64,000 bases of DNA from Clostridiaceae bacterium BL-3 (GTDB lineage: Bacteria; Bacillota; Clostridia; Clostridiales; Clostridiaceae): contig CADDXC010000001.1 of the NCBI GenBank assembly GCA_902809985.1, forward strand, positions 682,001 through 746,000. Reading direction: 5' to 3'. The position numbers and the translations under genes were made by a program. Below, in pieces: positions 8,814 to 19,510 of the stretch. Position 1 is the stretch's first letter; every line of letters starts with the position of its first letter. The notes under the pieces were generated by a model. That model did not search any database. It had not been told where the DNA came from and was given only the letters and a program-made list of their open reading frames with translations.

Positions 8814-10012
8814 TGTTGAATGTAAGTGATAGGAAAACGGTAGTTATAGGAGTAACTGGTGGAATAGCAGCTTATAAGGCGCTGGATGTGGTAAGCAGGC
8901 TAAAAAAAAGAAACTTTGAGGTAAATGTCATAATGACAAAATCCGCAGTGAAATTTGTAACGCCGCTTAGTTTTCAGACTATGAGCCAGAATATAGTAAA
9001 TGTTGATATGTTTCAGGAACCGAGAGCTTGGGAAATACAGCATATCTCCCTTGCAAAGAAGGCAGACTTACTGGCGGTTATTCCGGCAACTGCGGATATA
9101 ATAGGAAAAGTGTCAAGTGGCATAGCAGATGATCTCTTAACTACTACAATTATGGCAACCAAAGCTCCTGTGGTTTTTGCTCCTGCCATGAACACAAATA
9201 TGTACAACAACCCCATTGTACAGGACAATATCAATAAACTCATGAAATTTGGATATGAATTTATAAGACCTGCATCAGGAAGGCTGGCCTGTGGTGACAG
9301 TGGAGAGGGAAAACTTGAGGATACGGGTTTTATAGCCCAGATAATTGAAAGTATGTTGTATGATAAAAAAGACCTGAAGGGTAAAAAGGTGCTTGTTACT
9401 GCTGGACCTACCAGGGAGGATATAGATCCTGTGAGGTATATAACCAATAGATCCACTGGCAAAATGGGATATTCCATAGCTGAAGAAGCCAGAGATAGGG
9501 GAGCGGAAGTAACCCTTGTTTCCGGGCCCACTAACTTAAATATACCCTTTGGAGTACAATTTGTGAGTGTGAGGACAAATGAGGAGATGCTCAATGCAGT
9601 ACTTGAGAAATTTGAAAAACAGGATATAGTAGTAAAGGCAGCTGCAGTTTCTGATTATAAACCCAAAGTGTATTCTCAGAAAAAGATAAAAAAAGACGGA
9701 GATGAGCTTTCACTTCCACTTACCAGGGATATTGATATATTGAAAGAGCTAGGTAAACTAAAAAGTAATCAAATTTTAGTAGGTTTTGCTGCAGAAAGCA
9801 ATGATCTAATTGAAAATGCTGCAAAAAAATTGGAAAGCAAAAATTTGGACTATATAATTGCCAATGATATAACAGGTGTAGATACTGGATTTGCCTCAAA
9901 TAATAATAAAGTTACTATAATATTCAAGGATGGGAATAAAATCGATTTAGATAAGATGACAAAGAGAGAAGTAGCGCGAAAATTATTTGATATATTGGCA
10001 TCTAAATTATGA
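8813..10012 (+). CDS. coaBC: Bifunctional phosphopantothenoylcysteine decarboxylase / synthetase
   Basis: A 399-residue fusion for two steps of coenzyme A synthesis. The N-terminal half is the FMN-dependent decarboxylase (GVTGGIAAYKA near residues 13-23, PAMNTNMY near 125). The C-terminal half is the nucleotide-dependent ligase (VTAGPTREDIDPVR near 195, KAAAVSDY near 277). It starts on the last base of rpoZ with an AAGGT ribosome binding site. Confidence 0.97.
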   Translation: MLNVSDRKTVVIGVTGGIAAYKALDVVSRLKKRNFEVNVIMTKSAVKFVTPLSFQTMSQNIVNVDMFQEPRAWEIQHISLAKKADLLAVIPATADIIGKVSSGIADDLLTTTIMATKAPVVFAPAMNTNMYNNPIVQDNINKLMKFGYEFIRPASGRLACGDSGEGKLEDTGFIAQIIESMLYDKKDLKGKKVLVTAGPTREDIDPVRYITNRSTGKMGYSIAEEARDRGAEVTLVSGPTNLNIPFGVQFVSVRTNEEMLNAVLEKFEKQDIVVKAAAVSDYKPKVYSQKKIKKDGDELSLPLTRDIDILKELGKLKSNQILVGFAAESNDLIENAAKKLESKNLDYIIANDITGVDTGFASNNNKVTIIFKDGNKIDLDKMTKREVARKLFDILASKL

Positions 10013-10086
10013 GTTTATTTATGTTTAAGAGGGGTTAAAATTTAAATGCCTCTCTTATTTAATGTTTATTGTAAAAGGGTGATCAG

Positions 10087-12288
10087 GTGTATACATATGC
10101 AGGAATTATTGTAAACAATAGCTCTGTAAAATTAGATAAAATTTTTACCTATAAGGTGCCAGAAAAGTTAAAGGACAAAATAGAAATAGGTTTTAGAGTT
10201 AAAGTTCCTTTTGGAATGGGAAATAAAAAATTGGATGGATTTATAGTAAAGCTTTATGAAAATGTACTGCATGATAAAAAAATTAAGGAAATAATTAATT
10301 TTTGTGATGATTTTCCCCTTTTTACGGCAAAGGATCTGGAACTTATAGAGAAGATGAGAGAGAGGTATCTGTGCACTTACCTTGATTGCATAAAGGTATT
10401 TATTCCAAGAGGTATTTTCAAGGGAGTGAAAGACAAAAAGCAGAATCTGGTGTATACAGGTAAAAAACTGGAAAAAAATTTTGACAGGAATCCATATAAA
10501 AGTATATATGAATTGGTGGAAGGCGAAAATGGAAAATACACTAAAAATTTTATAAGTAAAAAATATAATCTATCACTATCTTCTATAAATACTATGATAA
10601 AGCATGGGTTTCTTATTACAGGAAGAAGTACAGTGAATAGATATGATGAAAGGAAATATGATATTTATTCAAAAAAAACCTTGAATGAAGAGCAGCAGTT
10701 TGCAGTAAATAAAATAATTAATTCAGATAAAAAGATATTTTTAATTCATGGAGTTACAGGAAGCGGCAAAACTGAAATCTATATGCGGCTTGTGGAAAAG
10801 GCTATGAAAAGCGGGAAGGAATCCATAATATTGGTTCCTGAAATTGCTCTTACTCCTCAAATGGTAGAAAGATTTAAAGGTAGATTTGGGAAAGATGTAA
10901 GCGTATTTCACAGTAAATTATCTGATGGAGAGAGATATGACGAATGGATGAGAGTAAAACGAGGCCAGGTAAAAGTTGCTATAGGAGCTAGATCTGCCAT
11001 CTTTTTACCTTTTAGAAATTTGGGATTTATAATAATAGATGAGGAACAGGAATGGAGCTATAAATCGGATAGCAATCCTAAGTACAATGCTAGAGAAGTT
11101 GGAGAAATAAAATGCAGTCAGTATGGCTGTAAGATGGTATTGGGTTCAGCTACTCCTTCCATAGAGACTTATCATAGGTGTACAAGAGGTGAAATTCAAC
11201 TTATAACTTTGAAAAATAGAGCCGATGGGGCAGCTATGCCCAAAATTAGAATTATAGATATGAGGGAAGAACTTGTAAATAATAATAAATCCATGTTTAG
11301 TAAAATATTATATGAATCAATTTGTGATAGATTAAACAAAAGGGAACAGATAATATTGTTTTTGAATAGAAGGGGATATTCTACTTTTGTATCCTGCAGA
11401 AAATGTGGTTATGTATTTAAATGCAGCAATTGCGATATATCTTATACCTATCATCATAATATTGGAAAGCTCGTATGTCATTACTGTGGAAGTAAAATTG
11501 ATGTACCAAAGACTTGCCCTAAATGCGGAAGCAGATATGTAAAGTATTTTGGAGTTGGTACTGAAAAAATAGAACAGTTGATAAAAAATGAATTCCACCA
11601 GGCAAAAATCCTCAGGATGGATTTTGATACTACCAGGAAAAAAAATTCTTATGAAAGCATATATAATACCTTCAAAGAAGGCAGGGCTGATATATTGATA
11701 GGAACACAGATGATAGCTAAGGGGTTGGATTTTAAAAATGTGACTTTAGTGGGGGTAATAGCAGCGGATCTGTCTATTAATCTTCCGGACTTTAGATCTT
11801 CAGAAAAGACTTATGAACTTATAACCCAGGTTTCAGGAAGAGCAGGTAGAGGTGAAAAGCCAGGAGAGGTAATTGTTCAGACATATAATCCTGAAAATTA
11901 CAGCTTAAGATGTGCTGCAGAGAATAGGTATAGGGATTTTTATAATAGAGAGATCAGTATAAGAGAGCGTATGAATTATCCGCCTTTTTCAGATATTCTT
12001 CTCATCAATATGAGCAGTAAAAATGAAGATATATTAATAAAAAGTATACAAAATGTTGGTATATTTTTAAGAAATATTCTCATAAAAAATGATAAAATTG
12101 AAATGCTGGGACCATGCCCTTGTGAAATATCGAAAATAAAGGAATCATACAGGTGGAAGATAATGATAAAGGGAAAGATAAGTCTAAATATAGCACAAAA
12201 TATAAGAAAAATAGTTTATGATTTGTTAAAAGATGTTTATAATGATGTAAAGGTCAGTATAGATATAAATCCTATTAACATGATGTAG
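10087..12288 (+). CDS. priA: Primosomal replication restart helicase PriA
   Basis: A 733-residue superfamily 2 DNA helicase that reloads the replisome at stalled forks. The Walker A GVTGSGKTE is near residue 222 and the DEEQ box near 317. An insert with paired cysteines (CRKCGY, CSNC, CHYCG, CPKCG, about residues 434-481) binds zinc. The GTG start at 10087 is used, after a GGGTGAT-type site. Confidence 0.96.
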   Translation: MYTYAGIIVNNSSVKLDKIFTYKVPEKLKDKIEIGFRVKVPFGMGNKKLDGFIVKLYENVLHDKKIKEIINFCDDFPLFTAKDLELIEKMRERYLCTYLDCIKVFIPRGIFKGVKDKKQNLVYTGKKLEKNFDRNPYKSIYELVEGENGKYTKNFISKKYNLSLSSINTMIKHGFLITGRSTVNRYDERKYDIYSKKTLNEEQQFAVNKIINSDKKIFLIHGVTGSGKTEIYMRLVEKAMKSGKESIILVPEIALTPQMVERFKGRFGKDVSVFHSKLSDGERYDEWMRVKRGQVKVAIGARSAIFLPFRNLGFIIIDEEQEWSYKSDSNPKYNAREVGEIKCSQYGCKMVLGSATPSIETYHRCTRGEIQLITLKNRADGAAMPKIRIIDMREELVNNNKSMFSKILYESICDRLNKREQIILFLNRRGYSTFVSCRKCGYVFKCSNCDISYTYHHNIGKLVCHYCGSKIDVPKTCPKCGSRYVKYFGVGTEKIEQLIKNEFHQAKILRMDFDTTRKKNSYESIYNTFKEGRADILIGTQMIAKGLDFKNVTLVGVIAADLSINLPDFRSSEKTYELITQVSGRAGRGEKPGEVIVQTYNPENYSLRCAAENRYRDFYNREISIRERMNYPPFSDILLINMSSKNEDILIKSIQNVGIFLRNILIKNDKIEMLGPCPCEISKIKESYRWKIMIKGKISLNIAQNIRKIVYDLLKDVYNDVKVSIDINPINMM

Positions 12289-12335
12289 AATTTATTAGGG
12301 TATACAGTTTAAATTGAGAGGGGAAGGTCAAATAG

Positions 12336-12797
12336 ATGGCTTTAAGAAATATTAGAAAATACGGCGATGACATATTGAGAAAAAAAAGCAAGAAAGTGGA
12401 TGTTATAAATAATAGGATTATAACATTGCTTAAAGATATGGAAGAGACATTGTATGAAGAGGATGGTATAGGACTTGCAGCACCTCAAGTAGGTGTTTTG
12501 AAGAGAGCCATAGTAGTTGATATAGGAGAAGGTATATATAAACTTATAAATCCAGAAATTATATATAGTGAAGGAAGCTATATAGATAAGGAAGGATGTT
12601 TGAGCATACCTGGAGTGCAGGGTGAAGTAAAAAGGCCTAATAAGGTTAAAGTGAAAGCTTTAAATGAAAAGGGAGAAGAGATAATAGTAGAGGGAGAAAA
12701 TTTACTGGCAAGGGCATTTTGCCATGAAATAGATCATTTAAATGGCATACTCTTTATAGATAAGGTCATAAAAAAAGAAGGTGAAAATAATATATGA
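12336..12797 (+). CDS. def: Peptide deformylase
   Basis: A 153-residue metalloenzyme that removes the formyl group from nascent proteins. All three motifs are present: [10 protein letters not shown] (about 46-55), EGCLSIPG (about 89-96, with the metal-binding Cys) and HEIDH (about 130-134). It overlaps fmt by 4 nt (ATGA), pairing the enzymes that remove and add the formyl group. Confidence 0.97.
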   Translation: MALRNIRKYGDDILRKKSKKVDVINNRIITLLKDMEETLYEEDGIGLAAPQVGVLKRAIVVDIGEGIYKLINPEIIYSEGSYIDKEGCLSIPGVQGEVKRPNKVKVKALNEKGEEIIVEGENLLARAFCHEIDHLNGILFIDKVIKKEGENNI

Positions 12798-13726
12798 ATA
12801 TAGTTTTTATGGGAACTCCTGATTTTTCGGTGCCCTCTTTAAAGAGATTGATAGAGGAACATAATGTAACAGCTGTATTTACTCAACCTGACAGACCGAA
12901 AGGTAGGGGGAAAAAAGTAGTTTTTTCTCCTGTTAAAGAAGAAGCTATTAAGTACAATATACCGGTTTATCAGCCTGTAAGTCTAAAAAAGGATACCCGG
13001 TCATTGGGTAAACTAAAGGAAATGAAACCTGATTTTATAGTAGTAGTAGCTTATGGTCAGATACTGACAAAAGAGGTGCTGGATATACCTAAAAATGGAT
13101 GCATCAATCTGCATGCATCACTTTTGCCAAAGTACAGGGGAGCAGCACCTATAAACTGGTGTATTATAAATGGAGAAAAGAAAACGGGAAACACTACTAT
13201 GTTCATGAATACTGGACTTGATACAGGAGATATGCTTTTAAGCAGCAATGTTGAGATTCCAGAAGATATGACTGCAGGAGAACTTACAGATATATTGAAG
13301 GAAGATGGAGCTGATTTATTGGCAAGAACCCTTAGAGGACTGGAAACAGGTGTAATTAAAAGGAAAAAACAGGGAGAAACTACAACTGCCTATGCAAAGA
13401 TGTTGTGTAGGAACATGGCAGAAATAGATTGGAATCTGGATAGTATTAAAATAAAAAATTTTGTCAGAGGTTTAAATCCATGGCCTATTGCATATACTCA
13501 GTATAAGGGAGAGAATATGAAAATATACCGGGTGGAGGCACTGGATGAAATGTCCCCAAGGGAAGCCGGATATATACTTGAAGTTTCCAAATATGGTATC
13601 AAGGTATCCTGCGGCAGAGGGATTGTCTTGATAAAAAATATACAATTTCCAGGAGGAAGACCTATGGAAGTGAGTGAATATATAAAGGGGCATTTGATAA
13701 AAACAGGTGTTATATTAGGAGAATAA
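12794..13726 (+). CDS. fmt: Methionyl-tRNA formyltransferase
   Basis: A 310-residue enzyme that formylates initiator Met-tRNA using 10-formyltetrahydrofolate. The N-terminal FMGTPDFS motif, [16 protein letters not shown] (near residue 106) and a C-terminal oligonucleotide-binding domain are present. It is coupled to def by a 4-nt overlap. Confidence 0.97.
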   Translation: MNIVFMGTPDFSVPSLKRLIEEHNVTAVFTQPDRPKGRGKKVVFSPVKEEAIKYNIPVYQPVSLKKDTRSLGKLKEMKPDFIVVVAYGQILTKEVLDIPKNGCINLHASLLPKYRGAAPINWCIINGEKKTGNTTMFMNTGLDTGDMLLSSNVEIPEDMTAGELTDILKEDGADLLARTLRGLETGVIKRKKQGETTTAYAKMLCRNMAEIDWNLDSIKIKNFVRGLNPWPIAYTQYKGENMKIYRVEALDEMSPREAGYILEVSKYGIKVSCGRGIVLIKNIQFPGGRPMEVSEYIKGHLIKTGVILGE

Positions 13727-13746
13727 TCTACGTGGAGGTGTAATTG

Positions 13747-14427
13747 ATGTTTTACTTTGATAGCAGTTTTATTATACTAATTCCAGCACTTTTAGTAGCA
13801 ATTTGGGCTCAATATAAAGTATCTTCCACTTTTAATAAATATTCTAGGTATAGGAGCCACAATGGGTATACAGGCGCCCAGGTGGCCAGAATGCTTTTGG
13901 ATGGCAGCGGTCTTTACGACGTACCAGTAGAACTGATACCCGGAAAACTCAGCGATCATTACGATCCTTCCAGGAGAGTCATGAGACTTTCGGAGGATGT
14001 TTATTACGGAAATTCCGTGGCCTCAATAGGTGTGGCGGCCCATGAAACTGGTCATGCCATTCAGCATAAAAATGGATATGTTCCACTTGTTATCAGAAAT
14101 TCCATTGTACCTGTAGTTAACTTTGGATCCAATGTTTCATGGATATTGTTTTTGGCTGGATTTGTTTTAGGAATTAAGGGACTTGTAAATTTAGGTATAA
14201 TTTTATTTGCTTTAGTAGTTTTATTTCAAATAATAACTCTTCCTGTAGAATTAAATGCCTCCAGAAGAGCCTTAAAGATACTGGAAGGAAGAAATATACT
14301 CTATTCGGATGAGCTTGATGGGGCCAGATCGGTTTTAAGTGCTGCTGCCATGACCTATGTGGCTGCTGTATTAACTGCTATAGCCAATTTGCTCAGACTC
14401 ATATATATAAGTAGAGATAGAAATTAA
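13747..14427 (+). CDS. Membrane zinc metallopeptidase, YugP family
   Basis: A 226-residue membrane protein with one N-terminal and two or three C-terminal hydrophobic segments. HETGHA near residue 99 is a zinc-protease HExxH-type motif. It belongs to the neutral zinc metallopeptidase family (PF04298); the substrate is unknown. A TTG lies directly before the ATG, but the GGAGGTG site (13734-13740) gives proper spacing only for the ATG at 13747. fmt, this gene and rsmB are closely spaced and probably co-transcribed. Confidence 0.9.
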   Translation: MFYFDSSFIILIPALLVAIWAQYKVSSTFNKYSRYRSHNGYTGAQVARMLLDGSGLYDVPVELIPGKLSDHYDPSRRVMRLSEDVYYGNSVASIGVAAHETGHAIQHKNGYVPLVIRNSIVPVVNFGSNVSWILFLAGFVLGIKGLVNLGIILFALVVLFQIITLPVELNASRRALKILEGRNILYSDELDGARSVLSAAAMTYVAAVLTAIANLLRLIYISRDRN

Positions 14428-14461
14428 TGGATGAAGATATTTTTTGATTAGAGGTAGAATC

Positions 14462-15793
14462 ATGATAAATCCCAGGGGTACAGCCGTTAAAGTACTTAAA
14501 CAGGTATTGGATAACAATGCATATTCCAATGTAGTTTTGAGTATGTATTTAAATAAGGAAAATTTGGATAGAAAAGATAGAGCACTGGTCACGGAGCTAG
14601 TATATGGTACTTTAAGGTATAAATATACAATTGACAGTATATTAGACAGTTTTATAAAAAGTGATATTGGGAAAATGGATGGGGACATATTGAATATACT
14701 CAGAATGTCTGTATATCAATTGAGATACCTGAGTAAGATTCCTGAATTTGCAGTAGTGAATGAGGCTGTAGAACTTTCTAAAAGGAAGTCAGTTAAGTTA
14801 TCTAAGCTGGTAAATGGTGTTTTGAGGAATTATTTGAGAAATAAAGATACTCTAACTTGTGAGCATAAGGGCGATAAAATGAGTAGGTGGTGTTTTAAAT
14901 ATTCTTTTTCCCGATGGATGGCTGAACTTTTTATTACACAATATGGTGAAAAAACGGGAGAGAGCATATTGAAAAATTCCAATATAGTTCCTAAAGTTAC
15001 AGTGAGGGTGAATACGTTAAAAATAAAATATGAACAGGTGTGGAATGAACTTATAAAAAATGGATATGATGTAAAAGAAGGAACTATATGCAAAGAAGCG
15101 CTGATTATAAAAAAAGGAAGTAATATAGAATTGAATCCCCTTTTTAAGAAGGGGTATATTACAGTTCAAGATGAAAGTTCAATGCTTGTAGCCCATGTTA
15201 TGGATCTGGAAGAAAATATGACTGTGTTGGATCTCTGCAGTGCACCGGGAGGTAAATCCTGTCATATAGCAGAGCTGATGAAAAATACAGGAAAGGTATA
15301 TGCTTGTGATCTGCATGCAAATAAGATGTCACTTGTAAAGGAAAATGCCAGTAGATTGGGAGTTGAAAATTTAATTTATAATGTGTTTGACGCTGAAAAA
15401 TATATAGGGCAATTTGAAAATGCAGCAGATAGGGTTCTCATTGATGTGCCCTGCTCAGGACTTGGAATAATAAGAAAAAAGCCGGAGATCAAGTGGACTA
15501 AAAATAAAGATTCTATGGATAATTTGGTAAAAATACAGAGAAACATCATGTTAAATGCTTCAAAGTATGTAAAACAAGAGGGAAAACTTATATACTCCAC
15601 CTGTACTTTAAATAAAGTGGAAAATAATGAGAATATAAATTGGTTTATTCAAAAAAATCCGCAATTCAAATTGGAGAAAATAAATTTTGGAGATTTTGAA
15701 AATATAATTTATGATGAAAAAGGGTATATAACTGTACTTCCCAATGATAATATGGATGGGTTTTTTATTGCAAAAATGATAAAATATAGGTAG
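14462..15793 (+). CDS. rsmB: 16S rRNA m5C967 methyltransferase RsmB
   Basis: A 443-residue protein. The N-terminal third is a NusB-like RNA-binding domain. The C-terminal part is a SAM-dependent methyltransferase with LCSAPGGKS near residue 256, PCSG near 330, and the catalytic STCTL motif near 380. The ATG at 14462 follows GAGGTAG; an in-frame TTG 18 nt upstream lacks such a site. Confidence 0.94.
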   Translation: MINPRGTAVKVLKQVLDNNAYSNVVLSMYLNKENLDRKDRALVTELVYGTLRYKYTIDSILDSFIKSDIGKMDGDILNILRMSVYQLRYLSKIPEFAVVNEAVELSKRKSVKLSKLVNGVLRNYLRNKDTLTCEHKGDKMSRWCFKYSFSRWMAELFITQYGEKTGESILKNSNIVPKVTVRVNTLKIKYEQVWNELIKNGYDVKEGTICKEALIIKKGSNIELNPLFKKGYITVQDESSMLVAHVMDLEENMTVLDLCSAPGGKSCHIAELMKNTGKVYACDLHANKMSLVKENASRLGVENLIYNVFDAEKYIGQFENAADRVLIDVPCSGLGIIRKKPEIKWTKNKDSMDNLVKIQRNIMLNASKYVKQEGKLIYSTCTLNKVENNENINWFIQKNPQFKLEKINFGDFENIIYDEKGYITVLPNDNMDGFFIAKMIKYR

Positions 15794-15806
15794 GTGCAAT
15801 AAATGT

Positions 15807-16904
15807 ATGTATAATATTTTTGACTTTAATATGGAAGACTTAAGAAATTGGATGAAAAATAACGGTGAAAGTCAATTTAGAGCAAGTCAAATAATGGATT
15901 GGTTATATAAGAATGGTCAGTGGAATTTTGATTGTATGACCAATATACCTAAATCTTTAGTAAAAAAATTAAAAACAAATTTTTATATTGAAATTCCGGA
16001 ACTAGTTAAAAGTTATCAATCAAAGTTAAAGGATACTACTAAATTTTTATATAAATACAGGGATGGAAATATTATAGAGACAGTGGTTATGAAATATAAA
16101 CACGGGAATTCTATATGTGTTTCAACACAAGTTGGATGCAGAATGGGGTGTAAATTCTGTGCATCTACTGTAGGTGGAATGGTGAGAAATTTAAGCAGTG
16201 GAGAAATATTGGCTCAAGTACTAAGATCTCAGAGTGAAATAGATGAGAGGATATCAAATGTAGTTTTAATGGGAAGTGGAGAACCTCTCGACAATTATGA
16301 CAATGTGTTGAAATTTTTAAAGATGATAAGTTGTGACTACAGCCTCAATATAGGTCAAAGACATATAACTCTTTCTACCTGCGGTATAGTACCTAAAATA
16401 AGACAACTTGCAGGTGAAAATTTGCAGATAACATTAGCTATATCGTTACATTCACCAGATGATATAAATAGAATAAAAATTATGCCCATTGCAAATAAAT
16501 ACTCTATAAAAGAGATAATTGATTCATGCAGATATTATATAGATAAAACAGGTAGAAGAATATCCTTTGAATACGCTTTGGTAAGAGGTGTTAATGACAG
16601 CCTGAAATGTGCTGAAGGTTTAACAAGGCTGCTAAGGGGTCTTCTATGCCATGTGAATTTAATACCTGTCAATGAAGTTAAAGAAAATGATTTTAAGAAA
16701 TCTTCTCTAGACAATATAAAAGGTTTTTATAATAAACTTGTTGAAAATAAAATAGAAGTTACTATAAGAAGAGAAATGGGTTCAGACATAAATGCTGCTT
16801 GTGGACAGCTGAGGAGAAGTTATTTAGAATCAAAAAGGTATAGAAAGGGTGTAGAAAATGGTGGGGATCTTGTCAGATGTGGGCAGAGTAAGAAAACTAA
16901 ATGA
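15807..16904 (+). CDS. rlmN: Dual-specificity 23S rRNA/tRNA m2A methyltransferase RlmN
   Basis: A 365-residue radical-SAM enzyme. The [4Fe-4S] cysteines lie in CRMGCKFC near residues 111-118, with GSGEPLDN near 154 and the second catalytic cysteine in AACGQL near 331. It methylates A2503 of 23S rRNA and A37 of some tRNAs. Its last 47 nt overlap the start of prpC in another frame. Confidence 0.96.
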   Translation: MYNIFDFNMEDLRNWMKNNGESQFRASQIMDWLYKNGQWNFDCMTNIPKSLVKKLKTNFYIEIPELVKSYQSKLKDTTKFLYKYRDGNIIETVVMKYKHGNSICVSTQVGCRMGCKFCASTVGGMVRNLSSGEILAQVLRSQSEIDERISNVVLMGSGEPLDNYDNVLKFLKMISCDYSLNIGQRHITLSTCGIVPKIRQLAGENLQITLAISLHSPDDINRIKIMPIANKYSIKEIIDSCRYYIDKTGRRISFEYALVRGVNDSLKCAEGLTRLLRGLLCHVNLIPVNEVKENDFKKSSLDNIKGFYNKLVENKIEVTIRREMGSDINAACGQLRRSYLESKRYRKGVENGGDLVRCGQSKKTK

Positions 16905-17598
16905 AGATTTTGCAGATTTCTATAATGGAAAAGATTTAGATCTATATGTAATAGCAGATGGAATGGGCGGTCATAATGCAGGAGAGGTTGCAAGTAGAAT
17001 TGCAGTGGAAACGACCATTTCTAGTATAAAAGCTAAGAACACAGTAGATATGAAAAAGGACCTGTTAGAAGCCATAAATTTAGCAAATGAAAAGATCTAT
17101 AAATTATCAACAAGTAATGATGAATTTGGTGGAATGGGGACAACTATAACAGCTTGTTTAGTTAAAGATATGAATATGGTAGTAGCTAATGTAGGTGATA
17201 GTGGATGTTATACTATAAGATACGACGGTGTAGTTAAAATCACTAAAGATCATTCCCTTGTACAGCAATTAGTTGACGAAGGCAGCATAACTGAAGAGGA
17301 AGCTGCAATTCATCCCAATAAAAATATAATAACCAGGGCACTTGGAACTAATTTATCCGTAAAAATAGACACCTTTGAAGTGAATTTAAAAGACGTTAAT
17401 AGGGTAATGCTTTGTACCGATGGTTTATCTAATGGGGTGAGCACTGATGAGATGTATGATATTATAATGAGCAATAACAATGAAGATGCCTGTAGACAAT
17501 TGATAGAACTCAGCAATCTTAGAGGTGGAAAAGATAATATATCAGTTATTGTATTTGAAGGAGAGGGTAAAGATGATAGGGACCATGCTAGGAAATAG
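16858..17598 (+). CDS. prpC: PP2C-type Ser/Thr phosphatase PrpC/Stp
   Basis: A 246-residue metal-dependent phosphatase. PP2C motifs are visible: NEDF, DGMGGH (near 34-39), ANVGDSG (near 111), CTDGLSNG (near 185) and GGKDNIS (near 222). It reverses phosphorylation by the PASTA kinase encoded next door. The start lies 47 nt inside rlmN and the end overlaps prkC by 26 nt, so phosphatase and kinase are coupled. Confidence 0.96.
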   Translation: MVGILSDVGRVRKLNEDFADFYNGKDLDLYVIADGMGGHNAGEVASRIAVETTISSIKAKNTVDMKKDLLEAINLANEKIYKLSTSNDEFGGMGTTITACLVKDMNMVVANVGDSGCYTIRYDGVVKITKDHSLVQQLVDEGSITEEEAAIHPNKNIITRALGTNLSVKIDTFEVNLKDVNRVMLCTDGLSNGVSTDEMYDIIMSNNNEDACRQLIELSNLRGGKDNISVIVFEGEGKDDRDHARK

Positions 17599-19468
17599 GT
17601 ATGAGCCGTTAGAAAAAATAGGAGAAGGTGGAATGGCAGTCGTTTATAAGGCTAAAGATCACCTATTAAATAGAAATGTGGCTGTGAAAGTTCTTAAAGA
17701 ACAATTTTCCAGTGATAAGGAGTTTGTCGAAAAATTTAAGAGAGAAGCTACGGCAGCAGCAAGTCTGTCGGATAATAATATAGTTAATATATATGATGTA
17801 GGTACCCAGGATGACATAAATTATATAGTCATGGAATATGTTTCAGGAAAGACACTGAAACAGATAATAAAGGAAGAGGTCAGGATACCACCGGAAAGAT
17901 CGGTAGAAATAGCTATTCAGATAGCCAAAGCCCTCAAATGTGCACATAAGAATAATATTATACATAGAGATATAAAGCCTCATAATATTCTTGTAACAGA
18001 GGATGGGATAGTAAAGGTAACGGATTTCGGAATTGCGAAAGCTTCTAATTCAGTTACTATAACCAATTCAAATAAGATAATGGGATCCGCACATTATTTT
18101 TCTCCTGAGCAGGCAAGGGGAAGTTTTGTAGATTTTAGGACGGATATCTATTCTATGGGAATAGTTATGTATGAAATGGTTACAGGACGGGTGCCCTATG
18201 ATGCGGAGAGCCCCGTATCCATAGCACTGAAGCATATACAGGAACCTGTGGTTCCTCCAATTAAACTAAATGAAAATGTACCGGAAAGTTTAAATAAATT
18301 GATTTTGAAGGCTGTAGAAAAAGAGCCTATAAAAAGATATCAGACTATGGAAGATATGCTTGTGGATTTAAAAAAGATAGAAAATAACCAGAAATTAAAT
18401 TTAATAGAAGATGATCTAAATGATGATATGACGCGGATAATGGATCCTGTAGATGTAAATGACAATTATAAGGATGAAGAAGGTTATAGTGATAATGATT
18501 ATGAAGGTGAACCTGAGGATAAAAAAAATAAACCCACCCTGGATCCAAAGAAAAAGAAGACTATACTTATAATAGCATTATTTGTGTTGGTGACAGTAAT
18601 AGGTGCAGTTTCAGGATACTTTGCTTTCAACAGGACTTCTGCGGAGGTTGCAGTCCCCAATATAATTGGAATGAAACAGGCTGAAGCCAAAAAATTAGTG
18701 GAAAGTAAAAAACTCAATTTTGTAGTTGGAGCTAAGGAAAAAAGTGATAAACCTGAAGGCACAGTACTTGAATGTTTTCCTAAAGTTGGTACAAAAGTAA
18801 AAGCAAATTCAGATGTAAGGGTAATCATAAGTGGAGGTACTGATACTATGGGGGTTCCAAATGTAGTTGGCATTGATTTAAGTACTGCCAAAAGTATTAT
18901 TACCAGCAGTGGATTAGATGTTGGGGATATATCTTACAAATACAGTGATACCGTATCCCAGGGTCAGGTTATAAGTCAGGATCCGGAGGCAGACTCTAAA
19001 GTAAAAGATGGGTCAAAAGTAAATCTTGTGGTCAGCAAGGGACCAGAAGCAAAATATGTAACGGTTCCGGATGTTTCAGGAAAAAGCATAAGTGAGGCAA
19101 GAGCCATAATGCAGAATGCAGGATTAAGGGTTGCTGAGAACCCGGTGGAAACATCTGATAAGACTCAAGAAAACCTGGGTATTACAAATCAGAGCATAGG
19201 AGCTTCACGTCAGGTTAAAGAAGGCACTACTGTAACTTTAACTTATTATGTATATAAGCAGCCTGAAGGAGAACAGGGTAGTAATCAGATACCTCAAGAT
19301 GGAAATAATGGAGGAAATAATGGTAATGAAAACAGCAGCGGACAAAATACCAGTGGACAGCAAAATGGCGATGGACAGCAAAATGGTGGCGGACAACAAA
19401 ATGGCAATACTGGAGGCGGTAATTCAGGAGAGGGCAACAACTCAAATTCCAATAATTCGGGAAAATAA
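17573..19468 (+). CDS. prkC: PASTA-domain Ser/Thr protein kinase PrkC/Stk
   Basis: A 631-residue membrane kinase. The N-terminal Hanks-type domain has GEGGMAVVYKA near 16, HRDIKPHN near 131 and DFG near 152. Then come an acidic linker, one membrane segment near 330-350 and three extracellular PASTA domains, which in this family bind peptidoglycan muropeptides. The last ~55 residues form an unusual Gly/Asn/Gln/Ser-rich tail encoded partly by 18-bp repeats. The ATG at 17573 follows GGAGAGG at the right spacing; a longer in-frame start at 17525 lacks one. Confidence 0.96.
   Translation: MIGTMLGNRYEPLEKIGEGGMAVVYKAKDHLLNRNVAVKVLKEQFSSDKEFVEKFKREATAAASLSDNNIVNIYDVGTQDDINYIVMEYVSGKTLKQIIKEEVRIPPERSVEIAIQIAKALKCAHKNNIIHRDIKPHNILVTEDGIVKVTDFGIAKASNSVTITNSNKIMGSAHYFSPEQARGSFVDFRTDIYSMGIVMYEMVTGRVPYDAESPVSIALKHIQEPVVPPIKLNENVPESLNKLILKAVEKEPIKRYQTMEDMLVDLKKIENNQKLNLIEDDLNDDMTRIMDPVDVNDNYKDEEGYSDNDYEGEPEDKKNKPTLDPKKKKTILIIALFVLVTVIGAVSGYFAFNRTSAEVAVPNIIGMKQAEAKKLVESKKLNFVVGAKEKSDKPEGTVLECFPKVGTKVKANSDVRVIISGGTDTMGVPNVVGIDLSTAKSIITSSGLDVGDISYKYSDTVSQGQVISQDPEADSKVKDGSKVNLVVSKGPEAKYVTVPDVSGKSISEARAIMQNAGLRVAENPVETSDKTQENLGITNQSIGASRQVKEGTTVTLTYYVYKQPEGEQGSNQIPQDGNNGGNNGNENSSGQNTSGQQNGDGQQNGGGQQNGNTGGGNSGEGNNSNSNNSGK
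19355..19408 (+). repeat. Three 18-bp tandem repeats in the prkC tail
   Basis: Three copies of an 18-bp unit beginning GGACARCAAAATGG lie at 19355, 19373 and 19391, differing mainly in the last bases. They encode a repeated Gly-Gln-Gln-Asn-Gly-X unit. The reading frame is kept, so copy-number change would alter tail length without frameshift. Confidence 0.9.
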
Positions 19469-19510
19469 AACACAGGATGAAACAGCGTTAAATGTGAATT
19501 AGGAGGAATT

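Noticed and set aside
9013-9594. A 193-codon ORF antisense to coaBC
   Set aside because: It is a mirror of the well-supported coaBC gene, with no ribosome binding site or recognisable product. Other antisense ORFs over smc, rsmB, rnc and ffh were dropped for the same reason.
10020-10070. Possible terminator after coaBC (AAGAGGGG / CCTCTCTT)
   Set aside because: The stem depends on wobble pairs with a long loop and no T-run follows; too weak to list.
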